NCBI GenBank assembly: GCA_005765155.1
Contig: VCCP01000007.1
Coordinates: 2,435,501-2,499,500 of the forward strand
Length of the DNA: 64,000 nt
DNA from: Zelopaecilomyces penicillatus
Taxonomy: Eukaryota > Ascomycota > Sordariomycetes > Hypocreales > Pseudodiploosporaceae
Reading direction: 5' to 3'
In this document: positions 36,349 to 47,671 of the stretch, piece after piece
Position numbering within the stretch: the stretch's first letter is position 1
Layout of the letters: every line of letters begins with the position of its first letter
Notes under the pieces: generated by a model
Databases searched by the model: none
Told to the model about the DNA's origin: nothing
Seen by the model: the letters and a program-made list of their open reading frames with translations, nothing else
Made by a program: the position numbers and the translations under genes

Positions 36349-38962
36349 ATGGACGCTTACGGAAGCAACAATCGCACGGCCAATGATGACGGACATTGGG
36401 ATTGGAACAACAGCCAAGTGCCGCTCGGCGTCCACAATGTGGAGGAACATGGACAAGATACTATTGACCGCAACCAAAATGATTATGAGTGAGTTATTTT
36501 TCCTAATTATTAGACATTGATGCACTCGCTGCAATTCGTACTCACAGGTAGTATAGCATGCACGACATTGATGCCGACATAGACTCGTTCAACCACGATC
36601 CCTCGTGGGAGGCAACTGCGTCCGAAAATCCGACAACCTTTGGTTCTGGTCACGGCCATGAAACCGCAAACCTGGTACCAGCATACCAATCTAATCACAC
36701 GCAGAACACAGAGTGCCTGTCTTTGCAACACAATGACCATATCCACGGCCGTCCGGACACCATCAGCACGGGAATACTTGCTCTTTTGGATCAATTTGAC
36801 GGAACAGGTCTTAACAGACTAACAGAGGCGACTCCAGAAGGGCATTCTACAAAGTTCAATTCCAATGAAATGGACAGCATCATTTTTGGAGCTGATAGTT
36901 TTAACCACGACATTCCACACAGTAGTGCGCTTGACCACTACACTCAAGGCCAAGGCAGCTCAATGGCTTCAGCAACTGGGGACCAACAGGCAACCCCTCT
37001 CGTCTGGGTTTACCCACCTGTTTCTGGTATGGATGGCCGTTCTGGGGCTGGATATCTATCTGTTATATCGGATCGTGATACCTATTCCCAAAGCTACGAC
37101 TCTGGCAGCACGGCAGGTCCTTCCCAATATACTAGCAATGCCTTTCCGGCACTTAACCAGCCGTGGATATTTGGCGGTTCCAGGGAATCAGACTTCGATG
37201 GTGTACAGAAACCCAGAATGCTTACAGAGGGACACACCGTGTCGGAGTCCGGCTCAGCCATGACGTACACAACCAGTTTGGAGACTCTCGACCTCCCTAT
37301 GGAGGACCGTGGCCGGCGCGGATCTTCACAGTCGTTGCAAGAAGAAGAAGATAGGAGCTTATTGTCGTCTGGATTCTTTTTTAGTGGACAGCCTCATCAG
37401 CAATTAGAGCCAACTGATGCGACTGGGTTGCCTCAGTCGACTATGCCAACCCTCCTAGCTGGTGCCCCGGGTTCCATCGCTGACACACATACCATCAACA
37501 AGAACAACAATAATAACAACAACAACAACAGTGACATCAGCAGTACTATCCCTGCCGCACTCGCAAGCAAAAAACAACGGGGTCGGCGAAGGGGGCCCCT
37601 AAATGACAAAAAACGGAAGCAAACTGCTGAGACTAGACAAAGCAACAGCGTTTGCATAGGATGCTCCAGATCAAAGATCCAGGTAGGTGAACGAAAGACA
37701 TGAGAATTACCTTGTCTTCTCTTCAACGCCCGTTTGTAAGAAGATCTTGCATTATCAGACAGCCTGCTAACCCTTTTTTGTTTCTGCGATCTCCAAATAT
37801 AGTGCGAAAAGACCAACAAGCAAGACGTGTGCCAGAAATGCATGAATCGGAGCAGCAAAGGGAATGAAAGTCCTGAAGTGTGCACGCTGGCCAATTTCTA
37901 CCATATTATCCAGACAGCAAGCATACATACTATTAGTACGATGGCATAGATGTCATTCTTCTTGATACACTCCCTACACTCTGATTAGAACTCGAAGAGC
38001 TAACATAGTACTTTTCAGCTCAGGACTTCATTTATCACATGTCTATGGACGGACATACCCGTGAGAGGCTCCCGCTTTCACATGGCGTAGACATGCAAGC
38101 TTTGAGGAACAATATTCAGTGTCTCAGCCAGCACTTTTCTTCTCTACAAGTCAAGCGTGGTGAAATTGCGCTGTACGAGCTTGATCTCGAACCATGCCAT
38201 GCATACCTCGTAGACATGGCAGTCTCCAAAAACGAAGAAACATTCCGAAGCGTGATTGAAGGGTTGGGGAAGAGGAAGCAAAGAGGAGACAAGTGGAGAT
38301 CTTGCTTCGTCGGTCACGAGCACCTTCTAGGAACGTCAAATCTTGAGCGCTTGCGACTTGTCGAGTGGACGAGCCTCCCCGGCAGAGAAACGTACTGCTT
38401 GATTCCACGATACAATAACAACAGCAGTGGAGGCAGTGCCAACATCGTGCAGCCTTTGTATCTCAATGGCGCGACTAACTTGCCAGTCATTCAAGCTGTT
38501 GTGCAGCTGTCCACGATCTTGATCCGCAAACTAGAGCTGGCAGTCTACCATGAGCTCCATCAAGCCCTACCGAAACGCAAAACTCGAGGGGATCCTGTTG
38601 TGTTTTACAAGACATTCAGCCATATACTCCTGGCTCTGCGCGAGAGAGTCAGCTGGCAGATGGTCCTAGCCAAAGAGAGTACAGAAGATGAGGACAAAAA
38701 GGAAAAAGACGTCTCTCGGATTAGGGACTTGGCTTTTATCTTCTATATGTACTATTGTGCGGACAGACGCTACTTGAAATCGAGGTTTATAGACATATCC
38801 TGTCTTGAAGGTCGAACCAGAAGTTCTTCGGTGGTCGGCTTCGAAAGAGAGGAGATGTATCCGATCTCTGAGAGTGAGGCTGGATTTAAGGCGTGGATGG
38901 CGGAGGGACTTCATAATGCCTACGGTATTGCGGAGCAGTTGAGGCAGACCGGGTACCTCTAG
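36349..38962 (+). CDS. Zn2Cys6 transcription factor (large, low-complexity N-terminus)
   Basis: Four exons, 36349-36488, 36557-37682, 37803-37935 and 38019-38962, giving 780 aa. Introns are 68, 120 and 83 nt. The third junction (HTI then TQDFIYHM) uses a GCTAACAT branch site. The first ~370 residues are Ser/Asp/Asn/His-rich and disordered, with an Asn run (codons near 37499-37530). A basic GRRRGPLNDKKRKQ box precedes the zinc cluster CIGC-x6-C-x8-C-x2-C-x13-C. The second intron splits the cluster just before its third Cys. The last spacing (13) is longer than the usual 6-9, so the cluster is atypical. The C-terminal ~310 residues are alpha-helical and probably regulatory (KLELAVYHELHQ, DLAFIFYMYYCADRRYLKSR). 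This belongs to a diverged fungal C6 family; targets unknown. A shorter start at 36558 is possible if the first intron is wrong. Confidence 0.75.
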
Positions 38963-39501
38963 ATTGACTGGATGAACTCGACAGGTTTGGCTCGTTTTCT
39001 TTTTTCTTTTGTTTTTTTTCTACACTGCTATTGTCTCTTTTTAATGTTTGTTTTCCCTTCTTTCTTTCTTCTTTCCTACCTATTATTCTTTTTTTATTTT
39101 TTTATTTTTACGAAACATGGGAGGAGTCATCATATCGTGGGAAACTTATATAGGTGTCACATTGTCAGTGCTAGGGAAATTGTCAGCGTCATACAGGATG
39201 GATATGGGCGTACAATCATTGAGGGTGAGTACGTTCGGATGGTATAAGATACGAGAGGGATTTCGTGCGAATATTAATGTGTCGTTTTGTTGTAGAAAAC
39301 TGAATATATACAGTCGTTACCGAAACAAAAGCTGCGTGCCATTCAGCCACCCTTTTGTGTCATTCATTTCCAAAACAGAACTCCTGACTATTTCCATCCT
39401 TGCCCTGTCTTTTTTTCGTGTGACGTGCAAATAAGAGAACACCAGGAGAAAACATGAATCATTAAGCTATTGTACCTGTCCTGCCTTGTTCCTACTCCAA
39501 C
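38963..39501. other. Intergenic between convergent genes
   Basis: About 0.54 kb with a strong T-rich stretch at about 38,998-39,110 right after the regulator's stop, likely its 3' untranslated and terminator region. No gene seen. Confidence 0.5.
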
Positions 39502-41613
39502 TCATAGGCCACTGAGATTCGCCATGCGATCCTCAGCCCTCTTGCCAAACTTCTTAACTCGGCTGGCATCACGAGCATCTAGATGCACCGCGCTGCTTAA
39601 ACCCCTCTTGGACGGCTTAGAATGGCCGGCCTGGATCTCACCGCAGTCCGGGCGCTTGAGCTCGTTGGCGAAAACGTCAGCCGCCCACATGAGCACGCCG
39701 TTGGTCCAGCCAAAACCCTCGACAACTTCGTACTCGCCACCACCACCAGCGCGGTTCGTCGAGTTATCATTATACTTTTCGAACATGACGCCAATATCTT
39801 GTTCGGTAAGCCCTTGGAGCTTGGGCGTCGCAGATGTAGAGCCGCCAGTAGCGTACCATGTGCAGAAAGTAGAGTCGAGGTATCGCTGGCCTAGACGCAA
39901 TGCAAGCGCATGAACGTCCTTGAAGCTTGGGTCTTCTTCGCCAAAGGTTGCGGGCGTGTTGAGGAGACCTTGCATGAGGATGTGCATGTAGGGAGGCCAG
40001 ACGCTGGGCTGGTCCCACTGCTGGCCGGTCTCGACGTTGGATGCTGGGATGCCGCCTGCTCGGACATCGAGGTATTTGGATACGCGGTCAAAAGCGGTCT
40101 TGACGGCGTAGGGGTTGTTCTTAATGTGGTTGGGAGCGGCGCCCATCCAGAAGGGGTAGAATTGAGCAACATGGAAGATGACCTGTTGGCCTTCTGGTGC
40201 TGTGACCTTGTCGAAGGCAGCGGTGTCGTCGTCTGATGGGACGTAGATGTTTTGCTCAGAAGACGATATGTTATAGTCAAAGTAGCTGAAGAGAGTCTCA
40301 TTCCAGAACACGGCGTGAATAGCCTCGCTGCGGTTGCTTGCCAGATCAGTCCATCGATTCGCCTCGGTCGTGTTGCCAGTCTGATTGTAGAACGTAGCAA
40401 TAGCCATCTCGTTACCGTAGAGGATAGAGTTGAGATCTACAGGCACAATATTCTTGCCGTTGAGGCTGCGTAGCGGGAAGTAGACGTCGCGCATAGCGTC
40501 TGAGGGATTGGCGATCCAGCGAGCACCGTAGTCGATGCCGCTCTCAGCGCCTGTGGCAAGGTTGGCATAGAGCTCAGCGAGTTCCGCGTCGTTAAGCTTC
40601 TTGTCCTGGGGGTAAATGATGCCGGACTCGGCGTAGTAGGAGGCATTGGTTGCTGTGGCGTAGTCCTCGCCGTAGGATTCAGGTCGCGGCTCGGTGTTGT
40701 CAACCGCGTAGCGCTGCAGCTCATACGTCTTGTTGCCAACTTCAAACTCAATAGTGCGATTGTTGATGAAGAACTCGTGCTCCTTTACCAGCAGCGGCAG
40801 GGCACGGTCGAGGATGTCAGTATCGTTGGTGTGTTCAATGTAAATCTTGACCATCTGCGACAGCAGGGGCGGCTGCGAGCGGTTGAGGTAGTAAATACGG
40901 GCACCATTAGGGATAAAGCCAAACTGCTCAATAAAGTCGAGGAAGTTCTCAATGGTATTCTTAGCGACTTCAGTGAAGGCACCGCCAGTGCGCAAAAGAC
41001 CCTCGAGAATCCAGTACGAGTCCCAGTAGTAAGGCTCCCGGAAACGACCGCCTGCTACAACAAAGGTACGGTTGATTGGGATAAAGCTGTTGGGGCAAGT
41101 TGTGCAGTTGCTGGAGGAGCCAGAGTACTCGCGCGTGAGGTCGGGCCAAATGTCAATGACCTTTGTGACAAATTCCTTGATGACGGTGTCGTTTAGCTTG
41201 TCGAGGAAGACGGGATCAGTGTTGAGTCTGTCCTTGGGGACCTCTTTGAGCTCGCCTCCAGCGTCGGCAAAGTATGTGGTGAGGAAATCCTGCAGAGCAG
41301 AGTTATTGCGGAGGGGCTTGTCAAGCTCGTCGAAAGCAGCCTGGATCTCGGAGAGAGGTTTAAGTGCAGGCCTGGTAGGGCAACGCGGTTAGCATGACTT
41401 CCCAAATGACCAATAACGAAGTATTCACACTTACATGTCGACAAAGGTCTTGGAATCGGCGAATGGGTGCGCCAATTGCACCTCTCTCAGAATATCGCCA
41501 TAGCAGTAGATGGGCGAGTCGCATGGCGCCGTGACTGAGCCATTCTTGTACAGCGCACTAACTGCGGGAAGCGACGCGACGAGCGCAGTCGCAATTTGTC
41601 TTAGAGAAGCCAT
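39502..41613 (-). CDS. Secreted trehalase (GH37)
   Basis: Two exons on the minus strand, 41613-41435 and 41371-39502, giving 682 aa. The 63-nt intron (gtaagt...accag) joins FVDM to PALKPLSEIQ. Signal peptide about residues 1-20 (MASLRQIATALVASLPAVSA). Both GH37 signatures are present: GGRFREPYYWDSYW from about residue 167 and QWDQPSVWPP from about residue 511, followed later by the glycine-rich motif GGGGEYEVVEGFGWTNG. The fold is an (alpha/alpha)6 barrel that hydrolyses trehalose to two glucoses with inversion. Several N-x-S/T sites (NRT, NGS) fit a secreted glycoprotein. The lack of the N-terminal regulatory and calcium-binding domain separates it from cytosolic neutral trehalases. Extracellular or cell-wall location inferred; it would let the fungus use external trehalose. 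Dibasic KR sites occur in the C-terminal tail. Confidence 0.93.
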
Positions 41614-42064
41614 TGATGATGGATGTGTGAGTTGGACGTCTAGTAAAAGAGAACAACCAGGCTGCTAGGGCCAGAGACAATGGACGAAAGCTTCAATAGG
41701 ATTGAATGGGGGATGTAAGACGAGATGATGGAAGAGGAGGAGGGAGGTGTACGGCAAGGAGCACCGTGAGCTTCTATACTGTCATCGTCTAGCTCTATTA
41801 CCGACCAACAGGCGTGCCAGTGACGACACTTATATAGTCTATCTACGAATGGAGCGCCAAATTCGCAAATGCACAGAATGCGTACGACTCAAGCAAACAC
41901 GCGCAGTTCGTCACCGAGCAGGGGGGTCAGCGAACTAGGTTGCACTTAGCTTCCCCAAGCTCCACCCCAAGGCTGCTAGGTTGCCAGGATTTGGGGATAT
42001 TCGGGTGGGCATCTTACCAACTTGCCTGTCAATGGAGAGAAAAGCTGGGGGTGAAGGGGAGGGG

Positions 42065-42098
<34 letters not shown>

Positions 42099-45000
42099 AC
42101 GCAGTGAGGTGGGAACGTTCGGAGAGGAGACAGCACAAGCCAAGCCCAGCATTGCATTGCATACACGTACAAAAGTTGGCAGCAGGTGTGCCCGCTGATA
42201 ACTGTCATGGGGGATTTGACTTGTCCATGATCCGTCATTGGCACAGCCCAGTGGTGAAAGACACGGGCTACGTACTAAACAAACAGATTTATTAGCTTCC
42301 CAAGATTTGTTTTTTTGGGGACTCATTATTATTACTCCCCCTCCGAGTAGCAAACTAATACCAACATGGCTACTCAGCTACATTCTACCCAATTACCTAC
42401 CTACTTTATTACACCAGCAACGTCCCGGATTCCGGGGAGGGCGAGGCTTTGTGCGGTTCTCGGCGGCGCGCGCGCCTCGGTGATCAATGCCGATTATGGC
42501 GTCAGGCTTGCTCATTCCCAATCCACCACCTCTACCTTTTGGTGGTGGTGCTTCAAATTCGTTCTGTAAGAATTGGGGTCGACCGAACCCACGGACGTTT
42601 GGCCAAGACGCTGCCAACACCAACACCCAGCCACCGCGCAGGAAGAAGTCTATGCTGGTTGGGGAGCTGCAAACTGACATGTTGACTCCATTGTAATACT
42701 TTATGCAGCGTCATCATTCACTGCGGGGACGACACCCACTCTTTTCTTCTCCACAGTGAACGGTTTTCATGTTGGCATGTTGGAATAGGTAGGCTATAAA
42801 GAGTCATCACCATTTAGAACCATACGTAGTGAACAGATGAAAACCCGTGCCAACCTGGTTGATGAGCCTGGAGGTAATTACATAAACGTCATTGGAATTT
42901 GTTCGAATTTGTTCACTCCCTCTTGTTCTCTTGTTAGCAGTCAGCAAAACGTCTGTTGTCTCTGCATACCTTGTCGCGCCCTCTCCGGGCCTTTTATCTT
43001 GGCTTGTTCTTAGCCCGCCGAGCCCGAGGCCATGGGTCTTGCGCCCTTCCACTCCATTCCAATCCACGTTGTGGGCTTATTACCTGCTCTCTCTTCATTA
43101 CCTTTGCTGGCTCCCCATTATTACGCCACACTGAAAAGCGCTTGCGCCGGGCTCACCTTGGCCGAGCTTAGCCAAGCTCATAATCATAATGCTGATGATG
43201 CATTTACCTCCACGCCAAGACGAGCCTTCATGAAGCGCGCACTCCGTATTATCAGCAGTAAGTAACCGGAGCTTCTCCGCTCTTCGCTCCTCTTCACTAT
43301 ACTTTGCCGAGCATAATATGTCATATTCCCTTCCCCGCAAGGGCAGTCTAGATCCCACCAGTCGAGTTGGCCGGTGCGGTAGATGAGATGGAAAGCATAT
43401 GTAAGAATGGGATGGATGGAGCCGTTGGGTCTTTGATTTGCCCGCAGTATTTTTACTTCATGGCGTTTTGGTGGCTTCAGCTTATGTGCATGACGTCAAT
43501 GCGGCAACATCCATGATCCTTGCAACTCGACTCTTGGTGCTTCAAACCAGGCAAATCTGAGCCTTTCACCACCACCGCCATTACAGATTCGCACCGCCCT
43601 TCCATGGCTTCCATAAGCCTTCAACGAGGGAAAAGAAGAAATCTGCAAGGCCCCGATAGTATGATGCATCCAGTGATGATGCATCACACAGTTAGGTACT
43701 CGTCAGCTAAAACGAGCACATGAGCGAGGCAGGAGAATTGTCTCTCTTTGCCTGAACATATGTAGTGTTTCAGGATCGTCAATTGTGAAAATAAAACAAT
43801 ATAATGGTCTTGTTTGCTTACAAGTACAAATAAAGACAAGAAATCTCATCAGAAGCTCGATGCGACCCGTTAAACTGCTCCATTGATTACAGCGCCAAGG
43901 CTGGCTACGAACAGCCATCCTCAATGATGTGCCATGCATCGAATCCCCACGTCATGCAATATATTCACTCAATTGACTGCCCGCGCAATCATAGGTCCAT
44001 CCAGCATAGCAAGTCTTCAATATTGGAGATGATGATCATCGGAACAGAACAGGAGCAAGAGGGAGCCAAGGAAACGAAACGAAGCACGAATGACAGAAAA
44101 TAAGACCCGACACATCACAGCTGGATGGATGAGCCGCGAAGCCGAGGCGCCGCGAAACCCACCGAAGCCACCCGCCCGTCGGCCAAGCCTGAGCACGGCT
44201 CGCCCAGAGTACACAGCAACAACGCTTTTTGGACTGTAGTCAATTGAACTAGGCAAGCGAAATGGAGATTTGCACTCAATGTGTTTGCCGCGCTTTCAGT
44301 TTTGTGGACCCCTCAACGAGTTGACAGAATGAATGGCGGGATGCAAAATGCAAAGTCGCCCCCCAAACGGCGGCTGAGCCCAATGGCTTGGCTACGTGGA
44401 CCCTGCACGCCTCCGGCCCGAATGCTACAGGAAAGCTTTAATGGCAATCCAGTGTACGTACATACTGCAAGTATACTTGTACATATGTAGAACATGATGA
44501 GCAGCCATGTTTGCGTGTGCCTCGCAGGCTGCAAAGTGCGTTGAGTCTCAGGCAGGACAAGGGGAAGACTATGCTATCCATCTCAGGCCTTGTCTGATTT
44601 ATAACGACTGATGAGTAGGCAGGATATCTCAAGGTCAGATAAAGAGTATACATCATGTATGAATCCTGTTGATCAGCATTGAATATCATCTCCATACCAG
44701 CATCAGCAGCCATGAGACTGGCCAATAAATGCAAGATGCTCTGAAAGTAGTATATACAGCGGTCAAACAGCGAGTATCTGCCACAGTATAAAGGTTATTC
44801 ACAGTAATATCTATCGCCTCGGTATACGCATTTCCAGAAGCTATTGGCTCAGCATATAAAAACGTTTGAGGTCAGGATCTACTTACTCTAAAAATGGATG
44901 GGTAAGTGTTGATAACAAAGATACTGATCTAAATATAAGATTGAAATTCCTACCAGCTTCTTCTAGTTAGTATAATAAATCATGATGCAAAGCTTTGTAG

Positions 45001-45207
45001 ATATTTTATCATCTATACCAAGAGTTCATACTTTTACTTATTCGAGAGAGCTTTTTATCGAAGAGCTCGCTAATCTAATGACAATCATCAACAAAGACAG
45101 ACAGACAGCTTGTCGGCAAAAGCACCCCTGAGAGCCGTTAACGCAGTGTGCCAACATTCGGGCCGAGAGCGATAATGCCAGACGACAGTCAAAACCAGCA
45201 GATTTCA
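41614..45207. other. 3.6-kb gene-free region
   Basis: Upstream of the trehalase and downstream of the threonine aldolase. Apart from a long poly-G tract at 42068-42096 it holds only short motif-free frames. The segment about 44,760-45,060 is AT-richer. Confidence 0.45.
42068..42096 (+). repeat. Poly-G tract (29 G) upstream of trehalase
   Basis: Twenty-nine consecutive G residues (C on the trehalase coding strand) about 455 bases upstream of the trehalase ATG. The longest homopolymer in the window. Confidence 0.9.
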
Positions 45208-46653
45208 TCATGACTTCCCCCCAAGTATTTTTTCAAACACCTGCTCCAGCCGCTGGAGCACATCCTCGCCATTCTGCGCAATCTGGTAATGCGTCACCAG
45301 CCGCCCTCCAGAAACCGCCAGCCCAGCGTCTTTGCAAATCTCAATGAACCTATCTGTATCACAGCCGGAAGCCTCAATGTCTAGCCACGCCATGTTCGTA
45401 TGTACTGGGTGAACCAGCCCTCCGCCCATGCCTGTCCACAGCGCCTCCACCTTCTTTGCCATCTCGTGCGAAGCTTTTAGCAGCCCGTCGCTTCCATCCC
45501 CTAGCTTGCCGAACGTCTCGTCTAGAGCGACGCGCGCGGCAGCCGTGAGCATACCCGGCTGTCGCATTCCGCCGCCGAGCGCCTTTCGCGTCCAACGAGA
45601 GTGGTCTAGCAACGCTTGAGGGCCCACGAGGATACTGCCCACAGGTGCTCCCAGGCCCTTTGAGAAACATAAGCTTATAGAATCGAATTGCGCACAGAAA
45701 TCGGCCAGGGTGCCCGCACCAGCGACGACAGCCTCCCAGAGACGCGCGCCATCGCAGTGCATCTTGACGCCGTGAAGCCGCGCGTACTCGGAGATGCGCT
45801 TAACTTCGCTAAGCGGCATGATCATGCCATTGAGTGTGTTTTCTAAACTGATAACCCGCGTGGGACAGGCGTGGACGTCGTCACTGAAGACAATGTGCTT
45901 CTGGACATCTTCGAGTGTCAGGTATATACCATTGGTAGGGACCACTGGTTTGACGGTCGCACCTGTCAGCGAGGAGACTCTGCAAAAGAGAACACAATGT
46001 GTTAGTATATACATAGGCTCTTTCCATCAATGGAGGACAGAGGGGAACCACTAACCCGCCAGCTTCGTAGAGGATGATATGGGAGCGATGGTCCGCGAGC
46101 ACCGCGTGCGGCGGCTGTGTGAGATGACTTCGTAGCGCCAGCTGATTACCCATAGTACCCGACAGGACAAACAGTCCAGCTTCCTTGCCCGTCAGTTTGG
46201 CGACGTGCGCCTCGAGGTCGGCTGTGGTCGGGTCTTCCCTGAAGACATCGTCGCCGAGGCTACACGCCTGAACAGCGGCTAGCATGGATGGAGTAGGGAC
46301 AGTCATGACATCGCCTGGTGGGAAGAAGACGTCAGTGGCGGTGTCGAGAGCAATTGGGCAGGCTTGGAATTGGCATTCATACTTCGCATATCGCGGGATC
46401 CTGGGCCCTTGACGCCAGCCCAGGCGTTCTGGACCCCTCCTTCGTTGATGCTGCCCATGTTGGCGGTTGGTATTGTAGATGCTGTCCTTGCGGTGGAAGC
46501 AACGTGTCTTGAGGTTCCCGTTGAGGGCGGTATTGATATCGTCGCAGTCGTCTTTGCTATCGTCAATCGCGTCGTGTTCGGTCGCGCAAGAGTAATGTAA
46601 GTTCTGGAGCAGCGAAGAACTAGTCTCCCAGCCATCGGCCGAAACGCCGCCAT
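45208..46653 (-). CDS. L-threonine aldolase (PLP-dependent)
   Basis: Three exons on the minus strand, 46653-46383, 46314-46056 and 45979-45208, giving 433 aa. Introns of 68 nt (gtatga...accag) and 76 nt (gttagt...tgcag) were placed so that RDMRSDVMTVPT and YEAGGVSSLTG, both standard for the family, are continuous. Fold-type I PLP enzyme: DDVFREDPTTADLE, SGTMGNQLAL, ENTLNG, CDGARLWEA and the PLP lysine in SLCFSKGLGAPVGS are all visible. It cleaves threonine or allo-threonine to glycine and acetaldehyde. The first ~65 residues are rich in Arg, Thr and Ser and poor in acidic residues, suggesting a mitochondrial presequence; an internal Met (MGSINEGG) could give a cytosolic form. Yeast GLY1 is the reference enzyme. 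Confidence 0.92.
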
Positions 46654-47252
46654 GCTCTTTCGTAATATAATCAGTCAATTGGGTCCTGCGTCTTACTTCC
46701 CTCCACCTCCGAACCCCGAGAATGAGGGGGTATGCTAGCTCGCCTTTAGCAAGAAAGGTGTGCGACAGCCAATTGCGAATGGCACAGTTGAAGGCGAGAC
46801 CCGCCTCCGTGTTCGGCTGCAGACGTCCAATGCCGGCTGCAACGTAGGGAGATTTGGTGTCGTGTTGCTTGCGATCTGATGTTGCTTATTAGTCGTGTTT
46901 TGACGAGGGTGGGGTGCCCTGCGCGACAACCCCGCCACATCTTGCAAGGCTCTTAAGCCAAAAGGTAATAACCCGTACCCTTACCTCGGCCTCTTACACC
47001 CCAAAGATGCCCATCCCGCCCGGAGGATACACACTTTAAACCCGATTGATCTTGCTCCAGCACAGACGGGGTATTTCATTGGGTAACCAGTACTCTGTCA
47101 CAGTTCCACCATGTATGCATGTTAGTAAGATCAACCCATCAGAGCAATAATATTATGCTGTACTGCTATAGCAGGCAATCATGTAACTCTGGTCGATATA
47201 CAGCACAATATGGAAACTTACTATCATATTGAACTGTTTGAAACTACCTATT
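46654..47252. other. Intergenic, no gene seen
   Basis: About 0.6 kb upstream of the threonine aldolase. Short minus-strand frames with Arg/Ser/Pro bias were judged non-coding. Confidence 0.5.
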
Positions 47253-47671
47253 TTAGTAGCCATCAATAAGGTGAAAGCAACGGATATTGCCCAGGTCTGT
47301 TACGCGCAGGTTGAGACATCCCCGAATACCAATACTGCCCAAAAATCTACCACTTCATTTACCGCCATTGTGAGTTTTCTCACTAAATGCAGCCCACCTG
47401 TTTTTACTTCCACCAGTCTCACCAGGATCAAGATAAACGGAGTTAGTTGTATCATCTATGGTAACATCTTCAAGGAAATGCCCATTATGACCATAGTTCC
47501 AAATGTCGCTGTGCAACTTATGAGCATAATGTAAAGAAAGTCATTCGAATCACACAGCGTTTTCTATTCTTACCAATTGGTACCCTTATACTCATTGACT
47601 TTGCGACGTGTGTCGGCGGTAACCGACATCGTCATGGCTGCACTGGCAGCGACGAAAGTAGCGCAACGCAT
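47253..47671 (-). pseudogene. Small secreted cysteine protein gene interrupted by TGA (paralogue A)
   Basis: Paralogue of the gene at 49705-50107, with the same structure. Exon 1 is 47671-47574 with a signal peptide (MRCATFVAAS...VTAD). A 65-nt intron (gtaaga...cacag) splits the first Cys codon as TG|C. Exon 2 begins at 47508 with WNYGHNGHFLEDV and runs to a TGA at 47357-47355. At exactly that place the paralogue has Cys82. Beyond the TGA the same frame stays open for 33 codons to a TAA at 47255-47253, keeps the remaining two Cys at matching spacing, and would end at almost the paralogue's length (117 versus 114 codons). The product as read is 83 aa. So this is a fresh nonsense mutation, a truncated secreted peptide, a recoded TGA or an assembly error. 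No known family was recognised. A TATA-like element lies about 150 bases upstream (minus strand, near 47825). Confidence 0.65.
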
